DNA of 64,000 nucleotides from Limanda limanda (GCF_963576545.1 NC_083637.1:24460507-24524506); one strand, 5' to 3'. Positions 36,066-47,633 are shown, numbered from the stretch's first letter. Translations and numbers: made by a program. The notes: generated by a model not told the origin, from the sequence alone.

Positions 36066-37745
36066 GTGTTCGTGGAACAGTGGGTTGCCACGCAGGGTCG
36101 GGCCTGGCTAGTATGTGGACACGAGTCAGCTGTTACAAATACTCCCTCAGACAAAATCAAGTGGCCGTCATATTGGAACGGAGTGGAACGGCCAGTACAA
36201 AAGTCAAAACTTGAGAGCGCAGCGGACTGCGCAGCCATCGTGTTAAATATGGAGAAGGAGGAACTGGAACTCAAAACCGCTCTGGCAGTGTCTAATGCTA
36301 AAATCAAAATCTATGAAGAATATGATTCCCCTGTTAAAAGTGATCCTATGAACAAGTATGTAGCTGCTGTAAATCTGTCACACACTCATTTAAAGAAGGA
36401 AATTGCCCAGCCAGAAGCAGGACACCGTCGAACACACGACCCCATCAGGGATGAAAAGTCTCCTGATAGGATGCTTACTTACTCTTGGGCTGTCGTAACG
36501 CTTTAGAAGATGTGGACTACATGGATGAGTTGGATAACCCTACAAACATGAGTTATTGTCTCCAAGCTGCCCTACAAAATGAAAGAGCAATGGCGGGCGC
36601 TTGCATTCGAGATCCAGGAAAAGAGTCAGAGGAGAGTGACATTTGAAGATCTAGTCGCTTTTGTGGACAGGCAAGCAAGGATCATCACAGACCCTCTCTT
36701 TGGAGACTTGCAAGGTCCTGCTGCTGAAAATAAGGAAAAGAAAGTTTCAATGATGGAGAGAAATTTCCAGAAAGAAAGAATAAAAGGGAGCAGCTTTGCT
36801 ACAGATGTGGCCACAGCTGAAGAGAAAGACGATGAAAGGTCAAAGACATGGAATTTCAGTACATCAAACACTGTAGCTTTCACTAAGCCATGCTTGTTCT
36901 GCAAAAGGAATCGCACACTAGAGGAGTGTCGTTGTATTGCAGAAAAACCTCATAAGGACAAGCTGGATTTCATATGGCAGGCTGGACTTTGCTTCGGATG
37001 CCTAGTTAAAGGACATGTGAGTAAAGACTGTAAAAAGAAAATGTCATGTCAAACATGTTCAGGAAAGCATCCCAGCATGTTACACATTTACAGAGACGAG
37101 GACGCCTACAGCCAGTCAGGTGTAAAAAGGCAAGAGGATGCTTCTTCAGATCGAGCTGTTGTCTCCAGTGCATTAGTGAGCCTAAGCCAGAAGAAAGACG
37201 CCTGTGTTGGGGCTGGAGACAAGTGTGTTCTTGCCATACTTCCAGTCTACGTCAAGGCAAAGAACGGGAACAAGGTTGTTGAAACTTATGCATTTATTGA
37301 CCCTGGGAGCTCAGCAACCTTTTGCACAGACTCTTTAGCAAGGCAGCTCAATCTTCAGGGAAAAGGAACTGAGCTGATCTTAACCACAATGGGCTCAACA
37401 AAGGAAGTGAAAAGTTGCCTTCTTAGAGATCTGGAGGTCTGTGGAGTTGAGGAAACTAGTTTCATCAGCATGCCAAAGGTCTTTACTCAAAAGAGCCTTC
37501 CAGTAAAAAAGGAACATATTCCCATGGATGAAGACATACAAGCATGGCCGTATCTCCATAACGTGAGGCTGCCACACATCGATGCTGAAATAGGGCTCCT
37601 CATCGGAAATAATGTGCATGAAGCTTCCGAGCCATGGAAGGTTATCCACAGTCAAAGCAATGGGCCATATGCTGTGAAAACAATTCTTGGTTGGACTGTT
37701 AATGGTCCGCTCAGAGAATGCAGGGATAGTGCCATGGACACTTAA
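36066..37745 (+). pseudogene. BEL/Pao gag and protease fragment
   Basis: The first frame (36066-36506) is a charged, coiled-coil-like gag N-terminus (KEELELKTALAVSNAKIKIYE). A gap in the gag core follows: only EDVDYMDELDNPTN-like residues remain at 36509-36555. The frame then shifts. The frame 36579-37745 has the gag end, Cys/His knuckles (CLFCKRNRTLEECR, CFGCLVKGHVSKDC and CQTCSGKHPSMLH, about residues 104-176) and an aspartic protease with FIDPGSSATFC (Asp codon at 37299). It continues to IGLLIGNNVHEAS and stops at TAA after WTVNGPL, just where reverse transcriptase should begin. RT, RNase H and integrase are absent. Confidence 0.85.
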
Positions 37746-38385
37746 GAGTAAATACTGTGACTGGGAAAAAGAACTTCCTAATAAATACAAAACATACACT
37801 AGAAAAAGAAAAAGCTTTTAAACATAAACCACTCCCGAAGGAGGACAAACAAATGGCAAGAGCAAGAAATCAAAAGCGCTCCCGAAGGAGGAAAACCAAA
37901 CTACTAATAAATGGGGCAAAAGAAAAGGCTCACCTAAACAGGAGGCTCAACAAACTAACTAAATCTCTCTTAACATAAATCGCTCCAAAAGGGAGGAAGA
38001 AAAACAGTTTACAAACAACACAAAACAAAGCTAAACTGGAAAACTTTAACAAACAAAAAATCACTCTCAAGGAGGAAACAGAAAACAACTTACGTGGCGT
38101 AGAGAAAGAAATTCTTTGGCAAAAACGACTATGACTGTGGGTAAGGCTTAGGTGCACGAACAAGAACGAAACACTTCGGCACAAGACAAAGGGGAGACGC
38201 AGACTATAAGCACTTGAGGGTGAAGGGAACAGGTGGAAACAATCAGAGACAATCAGACCGGTGACACATGAGGAAGGGCAAGTGACCTGAAACGAGAGGA
38301 GAGTTAGGATTTCAAAATAAAACAGGAAGTTACGAGACAAAAACCCCAAGACAAGACAAACCTCACCGCGGTGTGACAATTGAAT
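37746..38385. other. Dispersed repeat, unclassified
   Basis: A-rich sequence with repeated CGCTCCCGAAGGAGG-like motifs, then a stretch ending AACCTCACCGCGGTGTGACA. It looks like the leader or tail of an LTR element joined to the broken BEL element. No coding region supported. Confidence 0.4.
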
Positions 38386-38760
38386 GGCTAACACACTACA
38401 ACACACACTGAATTGTTGTGCAGGTTGAAAATAAATCCTTATACTTATTTATGCAGCCATGCTAATTGCTCTGTTATTTATTGCTGAAGGTTTGATGGGT
38501 TTTTTCTTCAGTAGTTTAAGACCCAGAGAAAAACGGCACATCCGGTGATGCCGGCACTCTGCTCTACGACAGTAAACAGACCTCTGCAGCATTCACAGTT
38601 TGAGTCTGCAGTTTCGCAGACAGCTCCACACTGGCTGGAGGAGAGATGCGTGTCCCATGGTGCAATGCTGCAGAAACCGCCTCAAGATTCGTTGCGTCAA
38701 AACTTGTCTCTGCTGTTTCTAGATTTGAACCTTGTACCAGTGATGCACACTTATTCTCAC

Positions 38761-39109
38761 CCCGCTCTATGTGCTCTTTGGCGGCTTCCAGCTGCTGCTC
38801 CGTGCCGATCTCCCCGATAACTATCAGCATGTAGTAGCCGCCCCGGTTGAAGGGAACCCCTCGCCGCCGTCTCCCTCCACCTCGCCGGCACCGTAGTCGC
38901 TCCTCGGACCCCGGCGGCGGCGGCGCGCTGAAGCCCTCGTCCTCCTCCACGACCGGGAGCGCAGCTCGCACCGGGATCTCCATGGTAACAACCAGTGGAG
39001 CCGACGCCGAGGATGACTCCATCGCCATGGCAACCACCGGTGCGATGAGAGGGGTAGAGTGCGGTAATGCTGCTGGTGGTGGTGGTGGTTTGGGGGGGTC
39101 AGAAATCAT
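38761..39109 (-). CDS. First coding exon of a MAP1-family gene (partial)
   Basis: MAP1A/MAP1B are microtubule-associated proteins of neurons. The minus-strand frame from ATG 39109 (later ATGs at 39028 and 39022 also possible) is Pro/Ala-rich, then reads RGGYYMLIVIGEIGTEQQLE and AAKEHIERG. It lines up with the conserved MAP1 start (YLLVVVGEI-TE-HL, IELG then IRSWD). Coding stops at 38761 in phase 1 inside the Gly codon, with GTGAGAA as donor. MAP1 genes carry an intron after this Gly, so the border matches. The next exon (IRSWD...) was not found to the left in this window; intron 1 may be long and full of transposons. Confidence is higher for the family than for the paralogue. Confidence 0.65.
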
Positions 39110-39134
39110 TTCCGTCAGAGCTTTCAAAATAAGA

Positions 39135-39149
39135 GCCCTTTATAGACTG
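39135..39149 (-). promoter_or_regulatory. TATA-like motif upstream of MAP1-like exon
   Basis: Minus-strand GTCTATAAAGGGC lies about 30 bases before the ATG at 39109. If used, the leader to this ATG would be very short, favouring the later ATG at 39028. Confidence 0.3.
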
Positions 39150-39159
39150 TGAGCCGACC

Positions 39160-39495
39160 ACAGAGCACAGACTATATATTATATAGAGATACATCTTTAT
39201 ATATGAAGAAAAAATATATGTGAGCAGACAACAGCCGGTATATAAAGATATATCTTAAACATAATCTTCATATATACAGATACAAGATATATCCTTAGTA
39301 ACTAGGCAAACTACCAAAATAATAAAAGCAGCAACACAGCCACAGTCTTTTATTTCATGCCACCATCTCATATAGATTCTGCATTACTGGATTGCTAAAA
39401 TTATTGACCTAGGCCTCTGAAATCTGATTCAGTGAAATGGTAATGGTAAATTAATGTTTATTCATGAATGTTACTGTTGTTCTGGACGACGTAGA
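39160..39495. other. A/T-rich palindromic stretch
   Basis: Repeated TATATAAAGATATATC-like words at 39170-39300, forming overlapping short inverted repeats. No gene. Confidence 0.5.
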
Positions 39496-39501
39496 CCACA
39501 C

Positions 39502-40610
39502 TACAGCCATGGCCTAAAGTTTTGAGAATGGCACAAATATTCATTTTCACAAAGTCTGCTGCCTTAGTTTTTATGATGGCAATTTGCATATACTCCAGAA
39601 ATTTATGAAGAGTGATCAGATAAATTGCAATTAATTGTAAAGTCCCTCTTTGCCACGAAAATTAACTTAATCCCCAAAAAAACATTTCCACTGCATTTCA
39701 GCCCTGCCAAAGAAGGACCAGCTGACATCCAGTGCTTCTCTTGTTAACACAGGTGAGAGTGTCGATGAGGACAAGTCTGGAGATCACTCTGTCCTCCTGA
39801 TTTAGACAAAATAGCAGACTGGAAGCTTTAAAAAGAGGGTGGTGCTTGAAATCATTGTTCTTCCTCTGTTAACCATGGTTACCTGCAAGGAAACCCGTGC
39901 AGTCATCATTGTTTTGCACAAAAAGGCCTTCAGAGGAAAGGCTATTGCTGCTAGTAAGCAGCAATAGCCCTGCACCTAAATCTACCATTTACCTGATCAT
40001 CAAGAACTTCAGGAGAGAGGTTCAATTGTTGTGAAGAAGGCTTCAGGGCGCCCAAGAAAGTCCAGCAAGCGCCATGACGTCTCCTAAATTTGATTCAGCT
40101 GCGGGATCGGATTGATTGATTTCAAGCATGATGGAGCACCTTTCCATGAGGCAAAAGTGATAACTAAGTGGCTCGGGGAACAAAACATCGAAATTTTAGG
40201 TCCATGACTAGGAAACTCCCCAGACCTTAATCCCATTCAGAACTTGTGGTCAATCCTCAAGAGGTGGGTGAACAAACAAAACTCCACAAATTCTGAAAAA
40301 CTCCAAGCATTGATTATGCAAGAATGGGCTACCATCTATCAGGATGTGGCCCAGAAGTTAATTGACAGCATGCCAGGGCGATTTGCAGAGGTCTTGAAAA
40401 AGGAGGGTCAACACTGCGAATATTGACTCTTTGCATAAACTTAATGTAATTGTCAATAATAACCTTTGACACTTATGAAATGCTTGTAATTATACTTCAG
40501 TATACCATAGTAACATCTGACAAAAATATCTAAAAACACTGAAGCAACACACTTTGTGAAAACCAATACCGGTACTTGTGTCATTCTCAAAACTTTTGGC
40601 CACAGCTGTA
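39502..40610 (+). mobile_element. Internally deleted Tc1 element
   Basis: TA at 39502-39503 and 40609-40610. Inverted ends CAGCCATGGCCTAAAGTTTT and, reversed right end, CAGCTGTGGCCAAAAGTTTT. The plus strand keeps the start of the transposase (about 39870-40105; MVTCKETRAVIIVLHKK, then GRPRKSSK-like). It jumps near 40105-40125 to the C-terminus (HDGAPFHEAKVITKWL, NPIQNLWSILKRWVN), losing the catalytic middle. A non-autonomous derivative of 1105 bp. Confidence 0.92.
40244..40426 (+). pseudogene. C-terminal end of Tc1 transposase
   Basis: Reads LWSILKRWVNKQN through QDVAQKLIDSMPGRFAEVL, the standard C-terminus of this Tc1 family, in the deleted element above. Confidence 0.85.
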
Positions 40611-41527
40611 CATCTATAGGTAATCGCTGAGAAAAGGTATAATTATACAAATGCATGGTGTAAAATCTAGCCCAATAGTTTTGATCATTTGAAAAAAAAA
40701 ATTGAAAGTTAAAGTTGAAGTTTTGATCTTTAACTTTAAAAAAAAATACAACAATGTATTTAACAGTTTTTTTTAGGGTTAGACATTTATTTGATTTAGT
40801 TCAGGAATAATTTTGAATAAATTATTTATTTAAAATGTTCCCTTTCATATATATTTTGATATTTGGGGTCTTATAGTTTTCAGATTTACTTTTTATTTTT
40901 TCATAAATAAAAAGGTTTCAAATCTTGTTTTTTCGTTTTTTTAATCTTTCAGACTTGATCTGGCGTGGGGGCCGTGGTACCAACTGAGAGGGCCGTGCCA
41001 TCTTCAGTGACAGCATAACAAAGGGTGACTCAACACTTTCTATGCACCATATTCACATTGTTGGCAGTGAAAAAACTGATGCAACTGACCAAGTTCTGTT
41101 TAGCAAGCTGTTTACACCATAGTTGGCACGAATCACATTATAAGACCAATAAACTATGCCAGATTGTGCCGTTCATCGACCACACTTTCAGTGGCGATTT
41201 TAGCCTGAAATTTCTGGTGGGGCAATTTTGTATGACGTCATGTCACCGTCACAAAAATAGAGGTAGCTGATTATTATAAGCAGTAGGCCTATATAGACCA
41301 GTAAGATATACCATGGGCTGCATTTTGAGCAGGGAGCAGAAATCCTATTTCAAATACATTTCACATGCTTGAGCGCTCAGCCCGACACAAAGATGTTGCC
41401 TATAATACAGCATTAAAGTAAAATGATTGCAACAAAGTAAAAAAAAAGGACAGACACATAGCTCAAATTACTTGCATAATTTATTATTATCAACATGAGG
41501 CGACATGCACCAGCTTCATCTGCACAA
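40611..41527. other. No gene seen
   Basis: A/T-rich sequence with no recognised family. 40935-41010 has a short GC-richer piece. Confidence 0.45.
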
Positions 41528-42202
41528 CACAGGAGGTGAGAGAGGAGGGGAGAGAGGAGCTCAGAGATGAGGTCAGAGAGGAGAGAGAGGAGGTGAGAGA
41601 GAGGAGATGAGAGAGGAGGGGAGAGAGGAGGTCAGAGAGGAGAGGAGAGGAGGTCAGAGAGGAGGTGAGAGAGGAGGGGAGAGAGGTGGTCAGAGAAGAG
41701 AGAGAGAGAGGAGAGAGAGAGGAGGGAGAGAGGAGGTGAGAGAGGAGGTCATAGAGGAGGTGAGACAGGAGAGGAGGTGAGAGAGGAGGTGAGAGAGGAG
41801 AGAGAGAGAGGAGGTCAGAGAGGAGGTCAGAGAGGAGAGAGAGAGAGAGAGGAGAGGAGAGGAGGTCAGAGAGGAGATGAGAGAGGAGGGGAGAGAGAAA
41901 GTCAGAGAATAGGTCAGAGAGGAGAGGAGAGGAGGTCAGAGAGGAGTTGAGAGAGGAGGGGAGAGAGGAGGTCAGAGAGGAGGTCAGAGAGGAGAGAGAG
42001 AGGATCTGAGAGAGGAGATGAGAGAGGAGGTGAGAGAGGAGAGAGAGGAAGTGAGAGAGAGGAGGTGAGAGAGGAGGTGAGAGAGAGGAGGTGAGAGAGG
42101 AGGGGATAGAGGAGGGGAGAGAGCAGGTCAGAGAGGAGGTCAGAGAGGAGAGAGAGAGAGAGGAGAGAGAGAGGAGGTGAGAGGGGAGGTGAGAGAGGAG
42201 GT
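41528..42202. repeat. GA-rich minisatellite
   Basis: About 675 bp of GAGAGGAGGTCAGAGAGGAG and GAGGTGAGAGAGGAGG variants. The same repeat resumes at 47838 on the other side of the LINE, so the LINE sits inside it. Confidence 0.95.
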
Positions 42203-42345
42203 TTTGGTTTTCAAATCCCTTTATTTTACCACTGCAAAAGAGAACAGCAGATCACTGTCACATCATCCCTTTGGAGCAAAAAAAACAAAAACAAAACATC
42301 CCTAAAATACAACAAAAACGTCCACTTGAGAGCGTGTTTCTCAAA

Positions 42346-45300
42346 TCAGAAACTTACATTCAGCTCTCCGTCACTCCCCACAGAGCATACAACCCCTCCA
42401 ACAGCCCATATGTGTCTGAAACCCTGCAAATCGTCCATCATTTGATAATAAGAATGCTCCACCCTCAGTCGGGCCTTCAGCAGTCCCTTCAGAACCAACA
42501 CCGGCTCCACACTACCGACACTCTGCGCCCGGTTCTTGCGTGTTAGCCAAATGGCCAATTTGGCAGAACCAGATAAAAAGTTCACCAATGTGTGTACACT
42601 CTTCTTCTGAGCACAGTACTTCGGGCCAAAAATAAACAAATCAAAAGAAAATTTCTCCCCTAGACCCAGAAACAACTTTTTTAAAAGTTCAAACAGCACT
42701 GTCAGCCGAGGACACTGAACGAATAAATGCACCAGGGTCTCGCTCTGAGAGCAGAAAATACACTCCTCCCCCTGCTCTGGATCCAGGTGCGCTCTGTATC
42801 TGTTCGTAGCTATCGCTCCATGTACAATCCTCCACTGGAGGTCTGCTGTCCGTTTTTCAACGGGCAGCTTGTACAGAGACCGCCAGCTGCCTTTCGGGGA
42901 AACGTCCGAACCAAAAAAACCCGTCCACTTCGACTCCTGCATGCCTGCCAAAGAGCGCAGGTTCAGCACCTTAGAACAGATTCGGTACAAATCCTTCTTC
43001 CCTGCAGCCTGAAAACTCTCCAGGTGTGGGGTTGTGAGAGACAGCAGCTGACCTCCTCCCTCCTGCCACTCCCCCGCAACTGGGGCGATAGACAGAGCGG
43101 GAAAACTGTATTCTCCCTCTTCGCTCCACTGGTCACATAGAGTGCGGTTCTGTGCAAATTCCCTCAGAGGTTGTTGCAGGGCAGCACAGACTTCCTCCAC
43201 CACTCGGTTGATCAACCTGATGGAGGTGATGTTGCTTCTCTCTCTTAAGGCTTCCACAGATGTTGCCGTCATCTTCATCAGATGCCCCAGTTTGGTACAG
43301 CCAGCCTCCCTAAGATAGGCTCGCAGGCTGGCAGACTGCAGTGTTTGAGTCTTTATGAAATTATTATAAAACAGAGGTTCCTCAAACAACCACATGCCCG
43401 GAATCTCATTTGTGGCACGTGAAACCTTAAAGATCTGCCATGCCTGCAATACCGAACTGTAAAAAGGTGTAAGTCCAGTTAGGTCCACATCCTCAAGCTG
43501 TAAAAGAAAAAGCTGTTTTTCGAAGCCCAATCGCCCAGCTCTCTTCAGCAGCAGCCGAGCTGTGTCAAACCAGCTTGGGCCGCAATTGTACATAAGTCTT
43601 TGGGCAGCCTGGAGTCTAAAAGAGGCAATTTTTGCCTGGATGTTAATTAGTCCCTGCCCCCCTTCAGCCACAGGCAGGTAGAGGGCTGCTGCCCGGACCC
43701 AGTGCCGGCCAGACCAGAAAAAGTCCAGGATGACTCGCTGAACATCCTCCATCAGGCCTCCCGGTGGCGTCAGAGCGAAGAGCCTATGCCAAAGAGTCGA
43801 GGCGACCAGGTTATTGGCCACCAGAACTCTTCCCCTATACGACAACTGGGGTAGCAACCATTTCCATTTAGACAACCGAGCGCACACTTTCTCCTTAACT
43901 CCCTCCCAGTTCTTCTTTTGAAAACCCTCAGTGCCCAAAAATACTCCCAACAATCTCAGGCCTTCCTTCCCCCACTCAAGACCTCCAGGCAGACTGGGCA
44001 CTGCCTGAACCCTCCACTGTCCCACCAATAAGGCTTCACTCTTTGCCCAGTTCACCCGAGCAGATGAGGCTTTTTCATACAGGGACAGGGTATCCTGCAA
44101 ACATTGAATATCCCCCTGGCTGGAGACAAAAATATTAACATCATCTGCATATGCAGAAACGGTAAGTGGACAATCAACATTATAAGACCCAGGCAGTGAG
44201 AGACCACTGAGCCGACCTCTCAACATGCACAGCAAGGGCTCAATAGCTAGGCTATATAGTTGACCGGAGAGAGGACAACCCTGTCTTATCCCTCGCTGTA
44301 CAGGGATTGGCCGACTCAGCCCTGCCCCCGTCCTTACCATACATTGAGCACCACTATACATTACACCAATCCAGGACAGGAACCCATCACCAATACCAAA
44401 AGCCCTAAGTGCAGAAAACAAATAAGAGTGATCCACCCTATCAAAGGCCTTCTCCTGGTCTAAAGAAACAATACCAACATCTACATTATGAGATCTACAT
44501 ACATCAATAATATCACGAATAAGAAAAATATTGTCCATAATTTTCCTGTCAGGTACACAATAACTTTGGTCTGTATGTACAAGTATTCCCAGGGTGTCCT
44601 TAAGTCTGTTGGATAGGGCTCTGGAAAGCACCTTATAGTCCGTACAAAGGAGAGCAACCGGCCTCCAGTTCTTAAGTAAGGCCAGGTCTCCTTTCTTGGG
44701 AAGCAGGGAAAGCACAGCTCGCTGACACGAGACAGGAAGCGATCCTGTTCTGAAACACTCCAATAAAACCCCATGTAAATCATGTCCGAGGGTATTCCAG
44801 AACCGCTTGTAAAAGTCAGTGGAGAGACCATCAATCCCAGGTGCCCGTCCTGATGCCATCTGATTTACAGCGACTGTCAACTCGTCCAGAGTCAGCTCAG
44901 AGTCCAGAGCAGTTTTCTCTCCTGGGATGAGCTGAGGAAGTCCCTCCAGGAGCTCCTCGCGGCACTCCATGCTGCATTGCTCTGCCCCAAAGAGGTCAGT
45001 GTAGAAATCCATTGCATGGGTCCTCATCTCAACTGGACTGGTGGTCACTCTGCCTCCAGGAAGCTTAAGACAGGTCATCTGCTTCCTCTGTGCCACCGAT
45101 TTCTCCAGATTAAAGAAGAAAGAGCTCGGGCCATCCATGTCCTTTAGCTGGAGGAAACGAGACCTGACAAGAGCTCCCTTCACTCTCTCCTGCAGGAGGG
45201 AACTCAACTCCAATCTCTTCTCCTGCAGCAGATTACCCGTGGTGGGATCTAAGACCCTATGTGACCCCTCTTCGATGTTCCTAATACTGGCTTCAAGCTC

Positions 45301-46323
45301 CTGAACTGCCGCTTTTATTTTTACAGTCGAATGGGAGGTATACTGCTGGCAAAAAACCCGAATTTGGGCCTTACCAACTTCCCACCACAGCTTCAAAGAA
45401 ACAAAATCTGCTCTCCTAAATTTCCATTGCTGCCAAAAACACTCAAAGCTTCTGCAGAAAGTACGGTCCTGCAGAAGACTATTATTAAATGACCAGTAGG
45501 ACTTAACCCTTTCACCTGGCGAAATGACCAAGTCTATGCTAACATAGTGGTGGTCAGTAAAGCCAACTGGACTTATGTGACTGCTGACTAATCTAGAGCT
45601 GAGACTTTTGGAAATGTAAATCCTATCTAGTCTAGCCGCACTTACCCTGTTATTTCTGACCCTCACCCATGTGTATTGACGGGATTGTGGATGTTTGACC
45701 CTCCATGTATCTAACAGATCCAGGTGTGCGATAACACTGTTAAGGCTCTGAGATGACTGTGGGTGGGGTTCTTCACTTGTCCTGTCTACAGTGAAATCCA
45801 GAGTGCAATTAAAATCCCCGCCCAGGATGAAAAGATCATACTGGTAATTTCTTATCTCATTTTTTAGCAGGGTGAAAAACCCCACTCTTTCTGTACCTCG
45901 ATTTGGCGCATATACGTTAACAAAACAGAACACAGAGCCCTCTAATTCTGCCTGAACAATCAATAACCTGCCCTTCACCACTTCAGTAGAAGATAATACC
46001 TTTATATTGGCATCTTTCCTCAACAGAACAGCTACTCCTGCACTAAGGTTGGTGCCATGACTAAGGGTACACGAGCCCTCCCACCATAAACCCCAATCTA
46101 TCTCGTCTGCTGGATTTGTATGTGTCTCTTGCAAAAACAGCACATCAACCCTTTTTTGAGTGGCGACTTCAGAAATTAATGCCCTTCTGTGTCTGTCCCT
46201 CCCACCATTAATGTTTAAAGACCCTATTTTGAGGCTCCGCATAGAGGTCAGAAAAGAGAAACAGATAAGATGAACAAGAAAGGAACATAAAAAGAGGAAA
46301 AACACCGTGTGGTACATGATCAT
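42346..46323 (-). CDS. LINE ORF2: endonuclease and reverse transcriptase
   Basis: 1325 codons without a stop. The N-terminal apurinic-type endonuclease has SLNINGGRD, FLQETHTNP, LGGDFNC and FTDHHYVSID (about residues 30-270). The reverse transcriptase (about 490-780) has LLPKKGDLALLKNWRP, SLDQEKAFDRVDH, GIRQGCPLSG and YADD (about residues 724-727). A Cys/His motif, CIFCSQSETLVHLFVQC, lies near residue 1186. The order and motifs match Tx1/L1-type elements. The first 27 residues are very hydrophobic and may be leader read-through; MRSLKIGSLN at about 46242 is a likely true start. The ATG at 46323 lies one base after the ORF1 stop (TAACATG), suggesting coupled translation. Confidence 0.95.
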   Translation of the reverse strand: MIMYHTVFFLFLCSFLVHLICFSFLTSMRSLKIGSLNINGGRDRHRRALISEVATQKRVDVLFLQETHTNPADEIDWGLWWEGSCTLSHGTNLSAGVAVLLRKDANIKVLSSTEVVKGRLLIVQAELEGSVFCFVNVYAPNRGTERVGFFTLLKNEIRNYQYDLFILGGDFNCTLDFTVDRTSEEPHPQSSQSLNSVIAHLDLLDTWRVKHPQSRQYTWVRVRNNRVSAARLDRIYISKSLSSRLVSSHISPVGFTDHHYVSIDLVISPGERVKSYWSFNNSLLQDRTFCRSFECFWQQWKFRRADFVSLKLWWEVGKAQIRVFCQQYTSHSTVKIKAAVQELEASIRNIEEGSHRVLDPTTGNLLQEKRLELSSLLQERVKGALVRSRFLQLKDMDGPSSFFFNLEKSVAQRKQMTCLKLPGGRVTTSPVEMRTHAMDFYTDLFGAEQCSMECREELLEGLPQLIPGEKTALDSELTLDELTVAVNQMASGRAPGIDGLSTDFYKRFWNTLGHDLHGVLLECFRTGSLPVSCQRAVLSLLPKKGDLALLKNWRPVALLCTDYKVLSRALSNRLKDTLGILVHTDQSYCVPDRKIMDNIFLIRDIIDVCRSHNVDVGIVSLDQEKAFDRVDHSYLFSALRAFGIGDGFLSWIGVMYSGAQCMVRTGAGLSRPIPVQRGIRQGCPLSGQLYSLAIEPLLCMLRGRLSGLSLPGSYNVDCPLTVSAYADDVNIFVSSQGDIQCLQDTLSLYEKASSARVNWAKSEALLVGQWRVQAVPSLPGGLEWGKEGLRLLGVFLGTEGFQKKNWEGVKEKVCARLSKWKWLLPQLSYRGRVLVANNLVASTLWHRLFALTPPGGLMEDVQRVILDFFWSGRHWVRAAALYLPVAEGGQGLINIQAKIASFRLQAAQRLMYNCGPSWFDTARLLLKRAGRLGFEKQLFLLQLEDVDLTGLTPFYSSVLQAWQIFKVSRATNEIPGMWLFEEPLFYNNFIKTQTLQSASLRAYLREAGCTKLGHLMKMTATSVEALRERSNITSIRLINRVVEEVCAALQQPLREFAQNRTLCDQWSEEGEYSFPALSIAPVAGEWQEGGGQLLSLTTPHLESFQAAGKKDLYRICSKVLNLRSLAGMQESKWTGFFGSDVSPKGSWRSLYKLPVEKRTADLQWRIVHGAIATNRYRAHLDPEQGEECIFCSQSETLVHLFVQCPRLTVLFELLKKLFLGLGEKFSFDLFIFGPKYCAQKKSVHTLVNFLSGSAKLAIWLTRKNRAQSVGSVEPVLVLKGLLKARLRVEHSYYQMMDDLQGFRHIWAVGGVVCSVGSDGELNVSF

Positions 46324-46324
46324 G

Positions 46325-47633
46325 TTACTTCTTAGTCTTTTTAGCAGTTTTACCTTTTTTTGCTTTTCTCAGAATTGTAATATGCTTTTTAAGGCGAAAA
46401 CGCTTCTTTTCGTCCAAGAGGTCAAAACCGACCAATCTTTGCAGTACACCAACAGATCTGATGAACTTGTCAGCGTCACTGAAGTACTCATTTAGTTTAA
46501 CAGACTTTTTAAAAGTCACGTCCAGAAAATGGTTTATTTCCTCTAAAGAATAGAGATCTGTGTTCCTGATGGAAGCTTCACCTATCGATACTGTATCTGA
46601 CTCAGAGTCATACTCCATGTCTTCTCCTTCACCTGATGCCTGACTAATTAACATATCCTGTCCTTCATTGATAATCACAGTGGGATCTCTGCCTGCAGAA
46701 CTTGTGGAAGCTACTTCACTGCCTGCAGACTGAGAACTTCTCAGGTTCCCTGCAGCCACAGGAGCCTGCTGTTTCTCAGGCTCACTCTGTTCCTCCCTAT
46801 CTAAGTCATCATTCTCAGGACGTGAACCAGTGGCACCGGCTGCCACGTCCTCAGCACCGGGATCCGCACCCGCATCCGCGGCGCTAGCCGCGGACCCAGC
46901 ACCGGACTCGCCAGCCGCAGACCCGGCCGCGGACCCAGCACCGGACCCGACAACCGCGGACCCAGCACCGGACCCGACAACCGCGGACCCAGCACCGGAG
47001 CCGCCAGCCGCGGACCCACCGGAGCCGCTCGCCGCATCAGCGGAGCGAGCCGCCTCCTGCTGTCTATGTGGACACGCAAAGCGTTTATGTCCCACATCTC
47101 CACACTCAAAACATTTGAACTGTCCTGAGCTGGCGTACACCATATAAAACCCATCACCGTGCTTCACTCTGAACGACACATCGAGTGTTTGTGTCGGCGA
47201 GTCCAGGAACATGTACACCTGCCGCCTCAGAGACTGTACGTGCTTCAGTTTGGGATCCTTACATCCCAAACTCACCATTTTAAATCCACCGGCAAACTTG
47301 CCGAACCTACGTAGCTCGATCTCTAATAACTCGTTCGGTATGAACGGCGGAACACCGGACACGGTGATCCGCGTGGATGGGACTGACAGTGGGGAGACCT
47401 GCACGAATAAGTCCCTGATAAACACGCTACTCTCTACCAGCTGATACACAAGGGGCTCCTCTTTCATGAACACAACCACTGCTTTATTCATTCGAGATGC
47501 AAAAGATAAATTTTTCATGACCTACCTGCTCCCCGACAGCCAACCGAACTTCCTCCACGGTAACGCTACTATCCGGCGGGACTATCCTAACTCCCTGCCG
47601 GATAGACGGAGGTGGCGTCTCGGAGGACGCCAT
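46325..47633 (-). pseudogene. LINE ORF1 with one frameshift
   Basis: The ATG at 47633 (MASSETPPPSIRQGVRIVP) opens the protein. An extra base in an A-run at about 47511-47515 shifts the frame. From about 47515 the frame is open for 397 codons to a TAA (46325-46327). It contains ASRMNKAVVVF, STRITVSGVPPFIPNE, a CCHC knuckle (CFECGDVGHKRFAC, about 47070-47120), Gly/Ala/Ser repeats (GAGSAVVGS, about 46900-47040) and an acidic region. It ends in a basic tail (KAKKGKTAKKTKK). ORF1 proteins of this group bind the element RNA. The N-terminal 200 residues are the source type of the gag-like genes in both piggyBac copies. Confidence 0.88.

Noticed and set aside
38564..38760. Extension of the MAP1-like ORF past 38761
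   Set aside because: The residues after the Gly do not match the family and a GTGAGAA donor lies at the expected exon end.
42727..43140. Plus-strand ORFs opposite LINE ORF2
   Set aside because: Shadows of the intact minus-strand ORF2.
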